A stretch of DNA of 64,000 nt from Xanthomonas hortorum pv. cynarae (GTDB taxonomy: Bacteria; Pseudomonadota; Gammaproteobacteria; Xanthomonadales; Xanthomonadaceae): positions 164,017 through 228,016 of the forward strand of contig NZ_MDFM01000002.1 in the NCBI RefSeq assembly GCF_002939985.1, written 5' to 3'. This document shows, piece after piece, positions 20,341-27,769 of the stretch. Below the pieces are notes generated by a model. That model searched no databases. It saw only the letters and a program-made list of their open reading frames with translations, and was not told the origin of the DNA. The translations under genes and the position numbers were made by a program. Position 1 is the stretch's first letter, and each line of letters begins with the position of its first letter.

Positions 20341-20894
20341 CGCGATATGTCGCTGCGCTTAAATTGGTGCACGAGCGTTCCAGATCCGATGGTTGCTTGA
20401 AAGCGGAAGCGCCGAATTTCATCCAATCCACGCGTTGCTTGATTCGAATTATTTCTAATATGCATTTATAGGCATGCATTAGATTCGTCAGCATGTAAGG
20501 TCCAGGTTGGTTAAACAGCGCTTGCCTACTGATCCGCCGAATCGCTGCGTGGATGCACGGATACAGCGATTTTCTGGCCCGATAGGCAACGTGGCGCTAT
20601 GCCCACAGCGCAATTCCGATGAGATGCGTACTCCTGACAAACATGCGCGGTGGACACGCAGCATGTAGTCACCCCGCACGCACATTCGGATCTCTACGCT
20701 GAGCGCATTCCCAATACGCACGACGTCGCCATGACCATATTTTCTGATCACTATGACGACGCCTCTCGCGACGCTGACCAATGTCCGTCGCCTGCAAGCA
20801 CAGTTCCCGCCTGCACTGTGCAGGTCAGCAGTCCACAGCGCCAGTCACGGCCGACACCGCGAAATTCGTCGCCACGCCACACGGCATCGAGCGC
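20341..20894. other. Long non-coding gap between paoD and mocA
   Basis: About 550 bp contain no convincing gene on either strand. The short open frames have no ribosome-binding site and no family features. Around 20435-20500 the base composition turns distinctly AT-rich, with ATGCATTTATAGGCATGCAT, unlike its surroundings. It could hold a promoter for mocA or be the remains of an older insertion. Confidence 0.45.
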
Positions 20895-21503
20895 ATGAGC
20901 AGCGATCATGCTGCACTGATACTCGCCGCAGGCGCCGGCCGTCGTCTGGGCCGGGCAAAACAATTGCTGATGCGCGATGGCGAGCCACTGTTGCGTCGCT
21001 TCGCGCGTCTCGCGCTGCAGACGTCGCCGCGCCGTTGTGTGGTGGTGCTGGGCGCAGAGGCCGATGCACTGACCGATGTCCTACAAGGTCTGGAGGTGGA
21101 AGTGTTGCGGCACGCCGACTGGTCTGCAGGCATGGGCTCCAGCCTAGCCGCACTGCGTCATTACGTGCAGGACGACACAACGCTGCGGCGTAGCCTGATC
21201 CTGGGCTGCGACCAACCCGCGCTGGACGCACCGCATCTGCGTGCGCTACTCGAAGAGGCCGGTCATGCAGCCTCGGGGTGCGCCACCAGCGGCTACGCCG
21301 GGGTACGCGGCATCCCCGCAGTGGTGACGCATGCCGCGTGGGCAGATGTGCCGTTGCAGGCCGATAGCGGCCTGCGCGGCCTGTTCGCCAGCCTGGACGT
21401 GCAGACGCTGGGCTGTGTGAGCGCGCCGGCACTCGCCCTGGACGTGGACACGCCCGCCGACCTGGCAGCCGCACAACAGCGTGGCTGGGTGGACGCGGAC
21501 TGA
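20895..21503 (+). CDS. mocA: MocA-type molybdenum cofactor nucleotidyltransferase
   Basis: The protein has 202 residues from the ATG at 20895. This start places the nucleotide-binding signature LAAGAGRRLGRAKQLL directly at the N-terminus; the longer frame adds an unrelated stretch. Other family motifs are GMGSSLAALRHYV, LGCDQPALDAPHL and a closing LDVDTPADLAAA. MocA enzymes attach CMP (MobA attaches GMP) to the molybdenum cofactor. The neighbouring xanthine-oxidase-type enzyme needs the CMP form, which makes MocA the best call. Confidence 0.85.
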   Translation: MSSDHAALILAAGAGRRLGRAKQLLMRDGEPLLRRFARLALQTSPRRCVVVLGAEADALTDVLQGLEVEVLRHADWSAGMGSSLAALRHYVQDDTTLRRSLILGCDQPALDAPHLRALLEEAGHAASGCATSGYAGVRGIPAVVTHAAWADVPLQADSGLRGLFASLDVQTLGCVSAPALALDVDTPADLAAAQQRGWVDAD

Positions 21504-21565
21504 GACGCCATGACGGGTCTCGGTCCGCGCGATGCGGCAGCCTGAGCGTCAGAGGCCTGACGTCC

Positions 21566-21661
21566 TCACGACCACAAGACGATCGCTTCCCGGATCACCA
21601 GGACATAACCCACCACCAGCGCGGACTTGACCGGAAACTGGAACTTCCTGAGCAGATGCAT
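21566..21661 (-). CDS. Possible 31-residue membrane peptide
   Basis: The frame runs from an ATG at 21661 and reads MHLLRKFQF, then a hydrophobic stretch containing SALVVGYVLVI, and ends IVLWS. It is preceded by an unusually strong ribosome-binding site, GGGGAGGAG, five to six bases before the ATG. The basic N-terminus and a single hydrophobic segment fit a small inner-membrane protein. The same frame stays open further upstream, but that extension has no comparable start. I know of no family; the call rests on the ribosome-binding site alone. Confidence 0.35.
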   Translation of the reverse strand: MHLLRKFQFPVKSALVVGYVLVIREAIVLWS

Positions 21662-22025
21662 GCAACTCCTCCCCCGAGGCACTTCCCAAGCGCGATTGAC
21701 CTCCCCAACGCCACCGTCCGCGCCATCTGACGGCCGCTCGCGACGTCTGTTCGCCGCTCGGGATCGACTGTAGCGCTGCGCCTGAGCGGTGTCATGTAAG
21801 AATTTTCCTACCGCACTGCCAGTGTCCACCCGACGGTATTCCCATAATCGAAAGGACATTCTGGCTATGCCGGACGCGGGGCCCTTGGCCACTCTCCCGC
21901 GGCCCCTTGAGTAAGGGCACGTCGGCATGCTGATGGGAGAACGCGTTCCCACGCGCAGCGCGCTGCGATAGCCCGCACGCGTTACGCACCATCGTTGATC
22001 GCTGCACGCACCGGCCGGAGGCCTG

Positions 22026-22241
22026 ATGGACGAGTCCCGCTACGTTGTACGCATCCATCCCGAGCAGGGCGGCTGGTGGGTTACCCGGCCGCAGTGGTCG
22101 CCGCTGCGTTATCTGCGCGAGCAGGGCGCGTTGGAAAACGCCGAAGTAATGGCCAGGCTGCATTGCCTGACAACTGGCCAGCCCAGCGGCGTGGTGTTGA
22201 AGACCGCCGAGGGCGAACGCGTGGTGCGGCGTTACGGCTGA
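22026..22241 (+). CDS. Small conserved-type hypothetical protein
   Basis: This 71-residue protein has a good ribosome-binding site (GGAGG about 6 bases before the ATG). It is soluble and mixed in charge, with EQGGWWVTRPQW near the N-terminus and TAEGERVVRRYG at the end. The pattern resembles short one-domain beta-rich proteins of the DUF2188 kind, but I cannot confirm that family. It lies alone between mocA and a membrane protein gene. Confidence 0.65.
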   Translation: MDESRYVVRIHPEQGGWWVTRPQWSPLRYLREQGALENAEVMARLHCLTTGQPSGVVLKTAEGERVVRRYG

Positions 22242-22473
22242 GAGCGTCTGACAAACATCTAGAACTACCTCTGTTCGCTTTATATCTGCGACATCGGCGA
22301 TTGGCTTTCCCGCACAGCCCACGAATCATCTCTGCGGCAAGCTCGTAGTGACGATGCTGATGTCAACATCGATACCAGGGTGTGCGTAGAGGCCCGGGTC
22401 GGCTAGATTCATGCCATCGGCCGCTGTTGGTCGATCCGCGCATTGGCGGCCACTTTCTGGATGTCCGCCCGTA

Positions 22474-23724
22474 GTGAATGTCGCCGGTTCTGCGCTGATC
22501 CAAAACGATATCGTCGTCTTCGGCTTGATCGCTGCCACCTTGGGGGCGGTGTTCTGGACCTCCTCGCGCGAGCGCGGCCCGTGGCGGAGTTTCTATGCCG
22601 TGGTGCCGGCCTTGTTGCTGTGCTATCTGCTCCCGGGCATCTACAACACCGTCGGCCTGATCGACGGTGCCAACACCCGTCTGTACAACCCGATCGCCCG
22701 CGACGTGCTGCTGCCGGCGGCGCTGATCCTGCTCACGCTGAGTATCGATCTACGCGCGATCCTGGGGCTGGGCCCCAAGCTGGTCGCCATGTACCTGGGC
22801 GCTTCGCTGAGCATCATGCTGGGTGCGGTGGTCGCGTTCTGGGTGATGCGCTGGCTGCATCCGGCCACCGTGGCGGGCGATACCTGGGCCGGCATGGCCG
22901 CGTTGGCCGGCAGCTGGATCGGCGGCGGCGCCAACATGCTGGCGATGCGCGAAGTCTTCGATGTGGATGCCACCACCTTCGGCCAGTTTGCGGTGGTCGA
23001 TGTTGGTGTCGGTTATGTGTGGATGGCGGTGCTGATCTTCCTGGCCGGGCGCGCGCGCAACATCGATGCGCATAGCGGTGCCGATACCCGCGCGCTGGAT
23101 GCCTTGCAGGAGCGTATGGCGCGTTTCCAGGCCGAACACGCGCGCATTCCCACGCTGGCCGATTTGATGGTGATCGTGGCGGTGGCGTTCGGCGGCGTCG
23201 GCCTGGCGCATGCGCTGGCCAATCCGCTCGCGGCATGGTGCAAGGCCAACCTGAGCTGGGCCAGCCAGTTCAGTCTGGACACCCCGTTCGTCTGGGTGGT
23301 GGTGCTGGCGACCAGTCTGGGCTTGCTGCTGAGCTTCACCCGCGCCCGTACGCTGGAAGGTGCCGGCGCCTCCAAAATCGGTACGCTGCTGCTGTACTTC
23401 CTGATCGCCTGCATCGGCATGCAGATGGATCTGCTGGCGCTGCTGGACCGGCCCTGGCTGTTCCTGCTCGGGCTGATCTGGATCGCCGTGCACATCGCGC
23501 TGCTGTGGGGTCTGGGCCGTCTTTTGCGGGTGCCGTTCTTCTATTTCGCAATCGGCTCGCAATCCAACATCGGCGGCCCGGCGTCGGCGCCGGTGGTCGC
23601 TGCGGCCTTCCATCCGGCACTGGCGCCGGTCGGTGTGTTACTCGGCACGATGGGCTATGCCACCGGCACCTATCTGGCCTATCTGGTCGGAATCACCTTG
23701 CGCGCGATGGCGGGCGCGGGCTGA
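22474..23724 (+). CDS. DUF819 family multispanning membrane protein
   Basis: The protein has 416 residues from the GTG at 22474; an ATG at 22411 would add 21 residues that look non-membrane. It has about 11-12 hydrophobic segments arranged as two related halves. Recognisable parts are GSWIGGGANMLAMREV in the first half and FAIGSQSNIGGPASAPVVAA in the second. This inverted repeat is typical of DUF819 (YjcL) proteins, which resemble small-molecule transporters of unknown substrate. It sits in the inner membrane. No neighbour points to a substrate. Confidence 0.85.
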   Translation: MNVAGSALIQNDIVVFGLIAATLGAVFWTSSRERGPWRSFYAVVPALLLCYLLPGIYNTVGLIDGANTRLYNPIARDVLLPAALILLTLSIDLRAILGLGPKLVAMYLGASLSIMLGAVVAFWVMRWLHPATVAGDTWAGMAALAGSWIGGGANMLAMREVFDVDATTFGQFAVVDVGVGYVWMAVLIFLAGRARNIDAHSGADTRALDALQERMARFQAEHARIPTLADLMVIVAVAFGGVGLAHALANPLAAWCKANLSWASQFSLDTPFVWVVVLATSLGLLLSFTRARTLEGAGASKIGTLLLYFLIACIGMQMDLLALLDRPWLFLLGLIWIAVHIALLWGLGRLLRVPFFYFAIGSQSNIGGPASAPVVAAAFHPALAPVGVLLGTMGYATGTYLAYLVGITLRAMAGAG

Positions 23725-23769
23725 TCCGGGCACTGGCGCGTGCCAATGCCCGGAGACGGGCAACGACGA

Positions 23770-24966
23770 CTACTGGATCAGGCGGCGATGCTCTTCCTGC
23801 TGCAGGGAAGGCGGCTGCGATTGAAATTGCGCCTGCTGCTGGTTGTGTTGCTGCAGCTGGCCGACATTGCCTTGCGCCGGTTCGTTGGCCGCTGCCGCGG
23901 TCTGCACCTGGCTGCGCAGATGGGTCGGGTCGTCCATGCGGCCTTGCACAGCGAACAGGCTGTCGCCTTCGCGGCTGGGGACCAGGTGATCGATCCGTTG
24001 CAAGCCGTCGCTGCTTGCGCGCGCGGCCACGCTGGCGGCCGTGTTGAGAAACGCGGTGTCGTCGCGCAGCCCCAGTCGCTCGCGCTGGCTGTCCAGCTGC
24101 ACCACTGCATCGTTGAACAGCTGGCTGCCGGTGTGCAGGGTCGTGCCCTGCGCCTGTCCCGGCGACTGCATGTCCTGCGCCTTGATCACCGAGTCCATGC
24201 CGTGCAGGTCCATGCGGTGCATCAACATCATGCCTGGCACCAGGCGTCGCCCGAACGACAACGGGTCCGGCTCCGGCAGCTCGATCTGATGGCCGGCCGC
24301 ATTGGGCATCGCCCATTTCAACGGGATGCTGTCTTCCTGCAGATGGGTGAGGATCTCGTTCTTGACGTGATAGCCGCGGATCAATTCGCTGCTGGCGTAC
24401 TCCTTGGCCGCCGATGCATCCAGACCTTGCCGCTCCAGCGTGCGGTCGCTGACGCCTGCGGCGTTGTAGGTCACGGCGGGGATGTCGTTGACCATCGCCG
24501 ATGCCGCCGCCAGACCGCCGCCGAGCGAGTGACCGGTGATCACCACCTGGTCGCCAAATGCCTGCCTGGCCTGGCTGCCCAATTGAATTGCGGAGGCGTA
24601 CTGCGCATCGTCGAAGCCCAGGCCCTGGCCGATGTTGTGCTTCCAGTCCTTGCCTTCGTCGGTGCCGCAAAAGCCGAGCACCACGTTGCCTTGGTCGTTG
24701 CGGTAGAACGCGGCATCGAAACCGCTTTTAGCATCGTGCAGCAAACTTGGGTCGATACCTGCCCGTTGCAGCGTGCTGTCGTCCATGCGCGTCCAGCCAT
24801 TGGGCAGGGGCGTAAAAGTTTCAGCGCTGCCTTCGCGTCGCTGCGAGGCAGTCGCGTAGAGGTCTTGCAGCACTGCCGGAAACTGTTGGTCTTCCGGGCG
24901 TGGCTGTTGTCCGCGGATCGACTCTGCGAACGGGGTGGAGGAATCAGTGGAATTTGACGGGCTCAT
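23770..24966 (-). CDS. Putative antibacterial T4SS effector: class 3 lipase with XVIPCD signal
   Basis: The protein has 398 residues and a good ribosome-binding site (AAGGAG). The N-terminal part is an alpha/beta-hydrolase of the class 3 lipase kind. It has FCGTDEGKDWKHNIGQG (residues 99-115) and the nucleophile elbow GHSLGGG with Ser147. After about residue 275 the sequence matches a Xanthomonas VirD4-interacting conserved domain, with LFNDAVVQLDSQRERLG and the hallmark LFAVQGRMDDPTHLRSQV (337-354). A glutamine-rich tail follows (QLQQHNQQQAQFQSQ), also usual for these effectors. Such proteins are injected into rival bacteria by the chromosomal type IV secretion system. A lipase would attack the target membrane. 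The upstream ankyrin lipoprotein is the likely immunity partner. No T4SS genes lie in the window. Confidence 0.85.
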   Translation of the reverse strand: MSPSNSTDSSTPFAESIRGQQPRPEDQQFPAVLQDLYATASQRREGSAETFTPLPNGWTRMDDSTLQRAGIDPSLLHDAKSGFDAAFYRNDQGNVVLGFCGTDEGKDWKHNIGQGLGFDDAQYASAIQLGSQARQAFGDQVVITGHSLGGGLAAASAMVNDIPAVTYNAAGVSDRTLERQGLDASAAKEYASSELIRGYHVKNEILTHLQEDSIPLKWAMPNAAGHQIELPEPDPLSFGRRLVPGMMLMHRMDLHGMDSVIKAQDMQSPGQAQGTTLHTGSQLFNDAVVQLDSQRERLGLRDDTAFLNTAASVAARASSDGLQRIDHLVPSREGDSLFAVQGRMDDPTHLRSQVQTAAAANEPAQGNVGQLQQHNQQQAQFQSQPPSLQQEEHRRLIQ

Positions 24967-25002
24967 GCGCGGCTCCTTGCGTTCGTCGTGCGAAAAGCCC
25001 GC

Positions 25003-25767
25003 TTAGCGGCTGCTTTCCACGGGAATGTTGTGCGCGCTCAACCATGCGCGTACCTCCGACCTGACCTGCTGGCCGGCGGCATTGAGCAGGCGATCCGGGG
25101 TGGTGAAGAAATACGCCTGGAAGGTTTTCTGCTGCGCGTTGCGCAGCGCGGGGTCCACACCGGCGTTGAGCAATTGCAGCACTGCAGGACTTGCCGCGCC
25201 GCTCTGTGCGGCCAGATGCAGCACGCTGTTGCCGGTGTGGTCGACACGCTGCACATCGGCGCCTGCCTCGATCAACAGGCCGATCTGCGCATCGCGCTTG
25301 CTCTGCACGGCGCGGAACAACGGCGTCCAGCCGGCACGCGCGCTGACCACGTCGATCGGCGCCCTGTGCTGCAGCAGCACCTTCAGATACTCCGGGTCCT
25401 GCGCCATCGCGGCCATGTGCACGACCGTTTCCTGGTCCATGCCAGGCAATGAGGGATCTGCGCCGGCGTCGAGCAATGCGGCCAGTGCGCGTGGTTGTTC
25501 GTTCCAGATCGCCCACTCCAGCAAGGTGACGTTCTGATCGCCGTGTGCGGCGAGATCGACAGTGGGTGCGAGTGCACTAATTCGGGCGACGTCGCCGTGC
25601 GCAATGGCCTTGGCGATATCGGTCAGACTGGGGTCGCGGAAGGCGACGGTGTGGTCCTGCAGCGTAGCTGACATGGTGGTTTGCTCCTTGGCACCGGGCG
25701 AGGCGGTGCATGAGACCGCGAGAAACGAGGTCGCAAGAACGAGCAGGGCAGGGAATCGCGGTTGCAT
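25003..25767 (-). CDS. Ankyrin-repeat lipoprotein, probable immunity protein for the lipase effector
   Basis: The protein has 254 residues from the ATG at 25767, with GGAG 7 bases upstream. The signal peptide ends in the lipobox LAVSC with Cys20, so the mature protein should be anchored in the periplasm. About four ankyrin repeats follow, with VTLLEWAIWNEQPRALAALL, ETVVHMAAMAQDPEYLKVLL, GWTPLFRAVQSKRDAQIGLL and NSVLHLAAQSGAASPAVLQL. It lies 36 bp upstream of the effector gene on the same strand. Immunity proteins of Xanthomonas T4SS effectors are typically exported lipoproteins encoded beside the effector. The immunity role is inferred from this layout. Confidence 0.8.
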   Translation of the reverse strand: MQPRFPALLVLATSFLAVSCTASPGAKEQTTMSATLQDHTVAFRDPSLTDIAKAIAHGDVARISALAPTVDLAAHGDQNVTLLEWAIWNEQPRALAALLDAGADPSLPGMDQETVVHMAAMAQDPEYLKVLLQHRAPIDVVSARAGWTPLFRAVQSKRDAQIGLLIEAGADVQRVDHTGNSVLHLAAQSGAASPAVLQLLNAGVDPALRNAQQKTFQAYFFTTPDRLLNAAGQQVRSEVRAWLSAHNIPVESSR

Positions 25768-26028
25768 CGAAATCTCCTTCTCCTGATCGCATTCCTGATG
25801 ACGCTGCATGAAGTCCTTCCGCAGCGGGGCCGATCCTACCAGCTGCCCGAACGACGCGCGGTAAGATTGTGTGACATGCGCCGGCGCTGCGGATTTCACT
25901 TGTTCAGCCCGCTTGCCGCCGTTCGTTGGTCTATGCATCACGACGGCCATTGCGCACGCGTGCAACCGGCCACAGCCAACGGTCACAACCCGGCCGGCAT
26001 AATGGCGCTTTGCGAGCAGATGGGTGCA

Positions 26029-26706
26029 ATGGTCTACGACTTACTGATCAGCGATTGCGATGGTGTGCTCGTCGACAGCGAGATACTGGCCGACCAAGTG
26101 ATGCGTGAGGCACTGGCAACATTTGTGCCGGCCGAGGCATTGGAGCATTTGCTGGGGACCACGTTCGGGCAGACCACGCATGAGGTGTTGCTGCGGGTGC
26201 AGGAGCATTTCTCGGTGCAGTTGCCAGAGACGTTGCTGGCACAGATTCAGGCGCGCAGCGAAGCCTTGATCAAGGCGCAGGTGCAGCCGATTGCAGGCGC
26301 GCGCGCCGCGCTGGAACAGATCCCGTTGCCGCTGGCGGTAGCCTCCAACAGCCGCCGCCACAATGTGATTGCCTCGGTCGAACGCGTCGGTCTCACCGCA
26401 CGCGCGGCAGGCAATATCTTCAGTGCCGATATGGTGGAGCGGCCCAAGCCGGCGCCGGATGTCTATCTGCTGGCCGCCCGCACACTGGGCGTGGTGCCGC
26501 AGCGCTGCCTGGTGATCGAAGACAGCCCCACCGGCGCAACCGCCGCATTGGCGGCGGGCATGCAGGTACTGGGCTTTACCGGTGCCAGCCATATTCCGCA
26601 AGGGCACGGCGACACCCTGCGACGGATCGGCGTGCTTGAGGTGTTCGACGATATGCGCGATTTGCCCGTGTTGTTCGAGCGGCTCGCGCAAAAACGCGCT
26701 GGCTGA
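26029..26706 (+). CDS. HAD-superfamily hydrolase (beta-phosphoglucomutase-like)
   Basis: The protein has 225 residues from the ATG at 26029; ATGs at 26020 and 26002 are also possible. Motif I is DCDGVLVDSE and places the nucleophile and acid aspartates near the N-terminus. Motif II is LAVASNS, the lysine motif is RPKPAPDVYLLAA and the acidic motif is VIEDSPTGATAAL. The helical cap follows motif I, as in the phosphatase/phosphoglucomutase subgroup. It probably dephosphorylates a sugar phosphate or similar metabolite. The substrate is unknown. Confidence 0.85.
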   Translation: MVYDLLISDCDGVLVDSEILADQVMREALATFVPAEALEHLLGTTFGQTTHEVLLRVQEHFSVQLPETLLAQIQARSEALIKAQVQPIAGARAALEQIPLPLAVASNSRRHNVIASVERVGLTARAAGNIFSADMVERPKPAPDVYLLAARTLGVVPQRCLVIEDSPTGATAALAAGMQVLGFTGASHIPQGHGDTLRRIGVLEVFDDMRDLPVLFERLAQKRAG

Positions 26707-26870
26707 GAGCTGCCGGCAGGATGTCTTGGACGCAGTGTCGATGGTGGCGGAATCGCAGCCCTCTCGTTGTGCAACTGACTGGGCCAGACCGTGCAATCGG
26801 CCTGCAATGACAGGGCTGTTGCGTCGTAGCGGGGCTTGGAGACCGTCAAAGGCTTGGTCCGTCGAGCGCG

Positions 26871-26971
26871 CGGTGCCCTCACCGCTTGCGGGACACGCCG
26901 TAAACCCGTCCCTGGGGGCTCGGTGGCGGCATCCATGCCGCCACACGGTCCCGCAAGCGGCGAGGACACCG
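26871..26971 (-). repeat. Intergenic hairpin element, subtype A, copy 1
   Basis: The element is 101 bp long. Its ends form a 24-bp outer stem (CGGTGCCCTCACCGC... against ...GCGGCGAGGACACCG, two mismatches). An inner perfect stem, GTGGCGGCAT / ATGCCGCCAC, lies at 26923-26944. On the minus strand it carries the linker shared with subtype B. Similarity to the other A copies continues outside the stems to about 26843 and 27003. It lies in the 840-bp gap between the HAD gene and ybdD, which holds no gene. Confidence 0.9.
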
Positions 26972-27127
26972 CACCAGAAAGTTGGTCGGTAGCTAGGTGA
27001 AAGGCGGGCCATCTTGCTAGGGTGTTTGATCCCAGGCTTTGATGGTGCGTGTTGCAGCCATATGAGAGCTGGCGAATCAGAAGCGCCTCATGCATTGCTT
27101 TGCCCCCTGCACACCGACCATCTCGAC

Positions 27128-27237
27128 GGGTCCTTGCTCGCCCATCGTCGCGGGACCTTACGCGGCATGGATGCCGCGTAAGAGCCTACATGGACGTACT
27201 TGCGGCGTGTCCCGCGACGGTGGGCGGGCAAGGGCCC
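27128..27237 (+). repeat. Intergenic hairpin element, subtype B, copy 1
   Basis: The element is 110 bp long. The outer stem pairs GGGTCCTTGCTCGCCCATCG with CGGTGGGCGGGCAAGGGCCC and continues through GTCGCGGGAC (three mismatches or G-T pairs). The inner stem is TTACGCGGCAT / ATGCCGCGTAA (27158-27181). The linker GCCTACATGGACGTACTTGC is shared with subtype A in reverse orientation. It lies 156 bp from A copy 1, in the opposite orientation. Confidence 0.9.
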
Positions 27238-27342
27238 TGCAGCCAAGCCACAGATCAGCCGCTCTACACCTGAACTTTCCGTGCTGTCCAACTACCCAAG
27301 GCAATCCGGATTTTGAGTCGAAGCGGCGTTTAGGTGTAGTCA

Positions 27343-27413
27343 AAAGATTAGGTCAAAAGCTGAGTCGGTCGGGGGCGCGGCGTCCTCATCAGGACGTTGG
27401 TCGGTAGATGGGT
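27343..27413 (-). repeat. Core-deleted derivative of the hairpin element
   Basis: TAGGTCAAAAGC, then GTCGGTCGGGGGCGCGGCGT, matches the outer left flank of the A copies, above all copy 2 at 51963. CAGGACGTTGGTCGGTAGATGG matches their outer right flank. The stems and the linker in between are missing. It looks like an element that has lost its centre. Confidence 0.6.
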
Positions 27414-27471
27414 CACAAGTTGTGCGTCGCGCACCGCAAGGTTCGAGCGTCGGCTTTTCTGCCAGACATCA

Positions 27472-27509
27472 ACGCAACAGGGCGCGATTCGCATCGCGCC
27501 CTGTTGCGT
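27472..27509 (-). terminator. Strong bidirectional hairpin terminator after ybdD
   Basis: A perfect 16-bp stem (ACGCAACAGGGCGCGA against TCGCGCCCTGTTGCGT) with a 6-base loop lies 36 bases below the ybdD stop. A T-rich stretch follows it on the plus strand. It can also stop transcripts arriving from the HAD gene side. Confidence 0.75.
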
Positions 27510-27544
27510 TTCTACTTCTTGATCAACCGATCACCGATCACCGA

Positions 27545-27769
27545 TCAACAGCAACGAAACCCGCTCTTGCCGCCGTACCGCGCGTCCTGGCGCTCGCGGA
27601 AGAAGGCCGGGTAGTCCATCACCGGTTTGTCGGGATGTTTTTCCAGCATGTGGCGCACGTAGTTGTCGTAATCGGGAATGCCGCAGCACAGGCGTGCGGT
27701 CTGGATCAGGCGTCGCCAGATGCGGCGATGCACCTGGTATTGGCTGGCAAGGACGAGTTGGGTGCCCAT
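27545..27769 (-). CDS. ybdD: YbdD/YjiX family small protein
   Basis: The protein has 74 residues and belongs to the YbdD/YjiX (DUF466) family, with [20 protein letters not shown] and the closing [11 protein letters not shown]. These small proteins are regularly encoded directly after CstA/BtsT-type transporters. Here the start codon overlaps the cstA stop by one base (TAATG), so translation is coupled. A role as transporter partner is likely but unproven. Confidence 0.9.
   Translation of the reverse strand: MGTQLVLASQYQVHRRIWRRLIQTARLCCGIPDYDNYVRHMLEKHPDKPVMDYPAFFRERQDARYGGKSGFRCC

Noticed and set aside
27526..27548. Short tandem repeat of about 7 bp (ACCGATC) near the ybdD end
   Set aside because: Only three units and no sign of function; it may be chance or a minor slippage tract.
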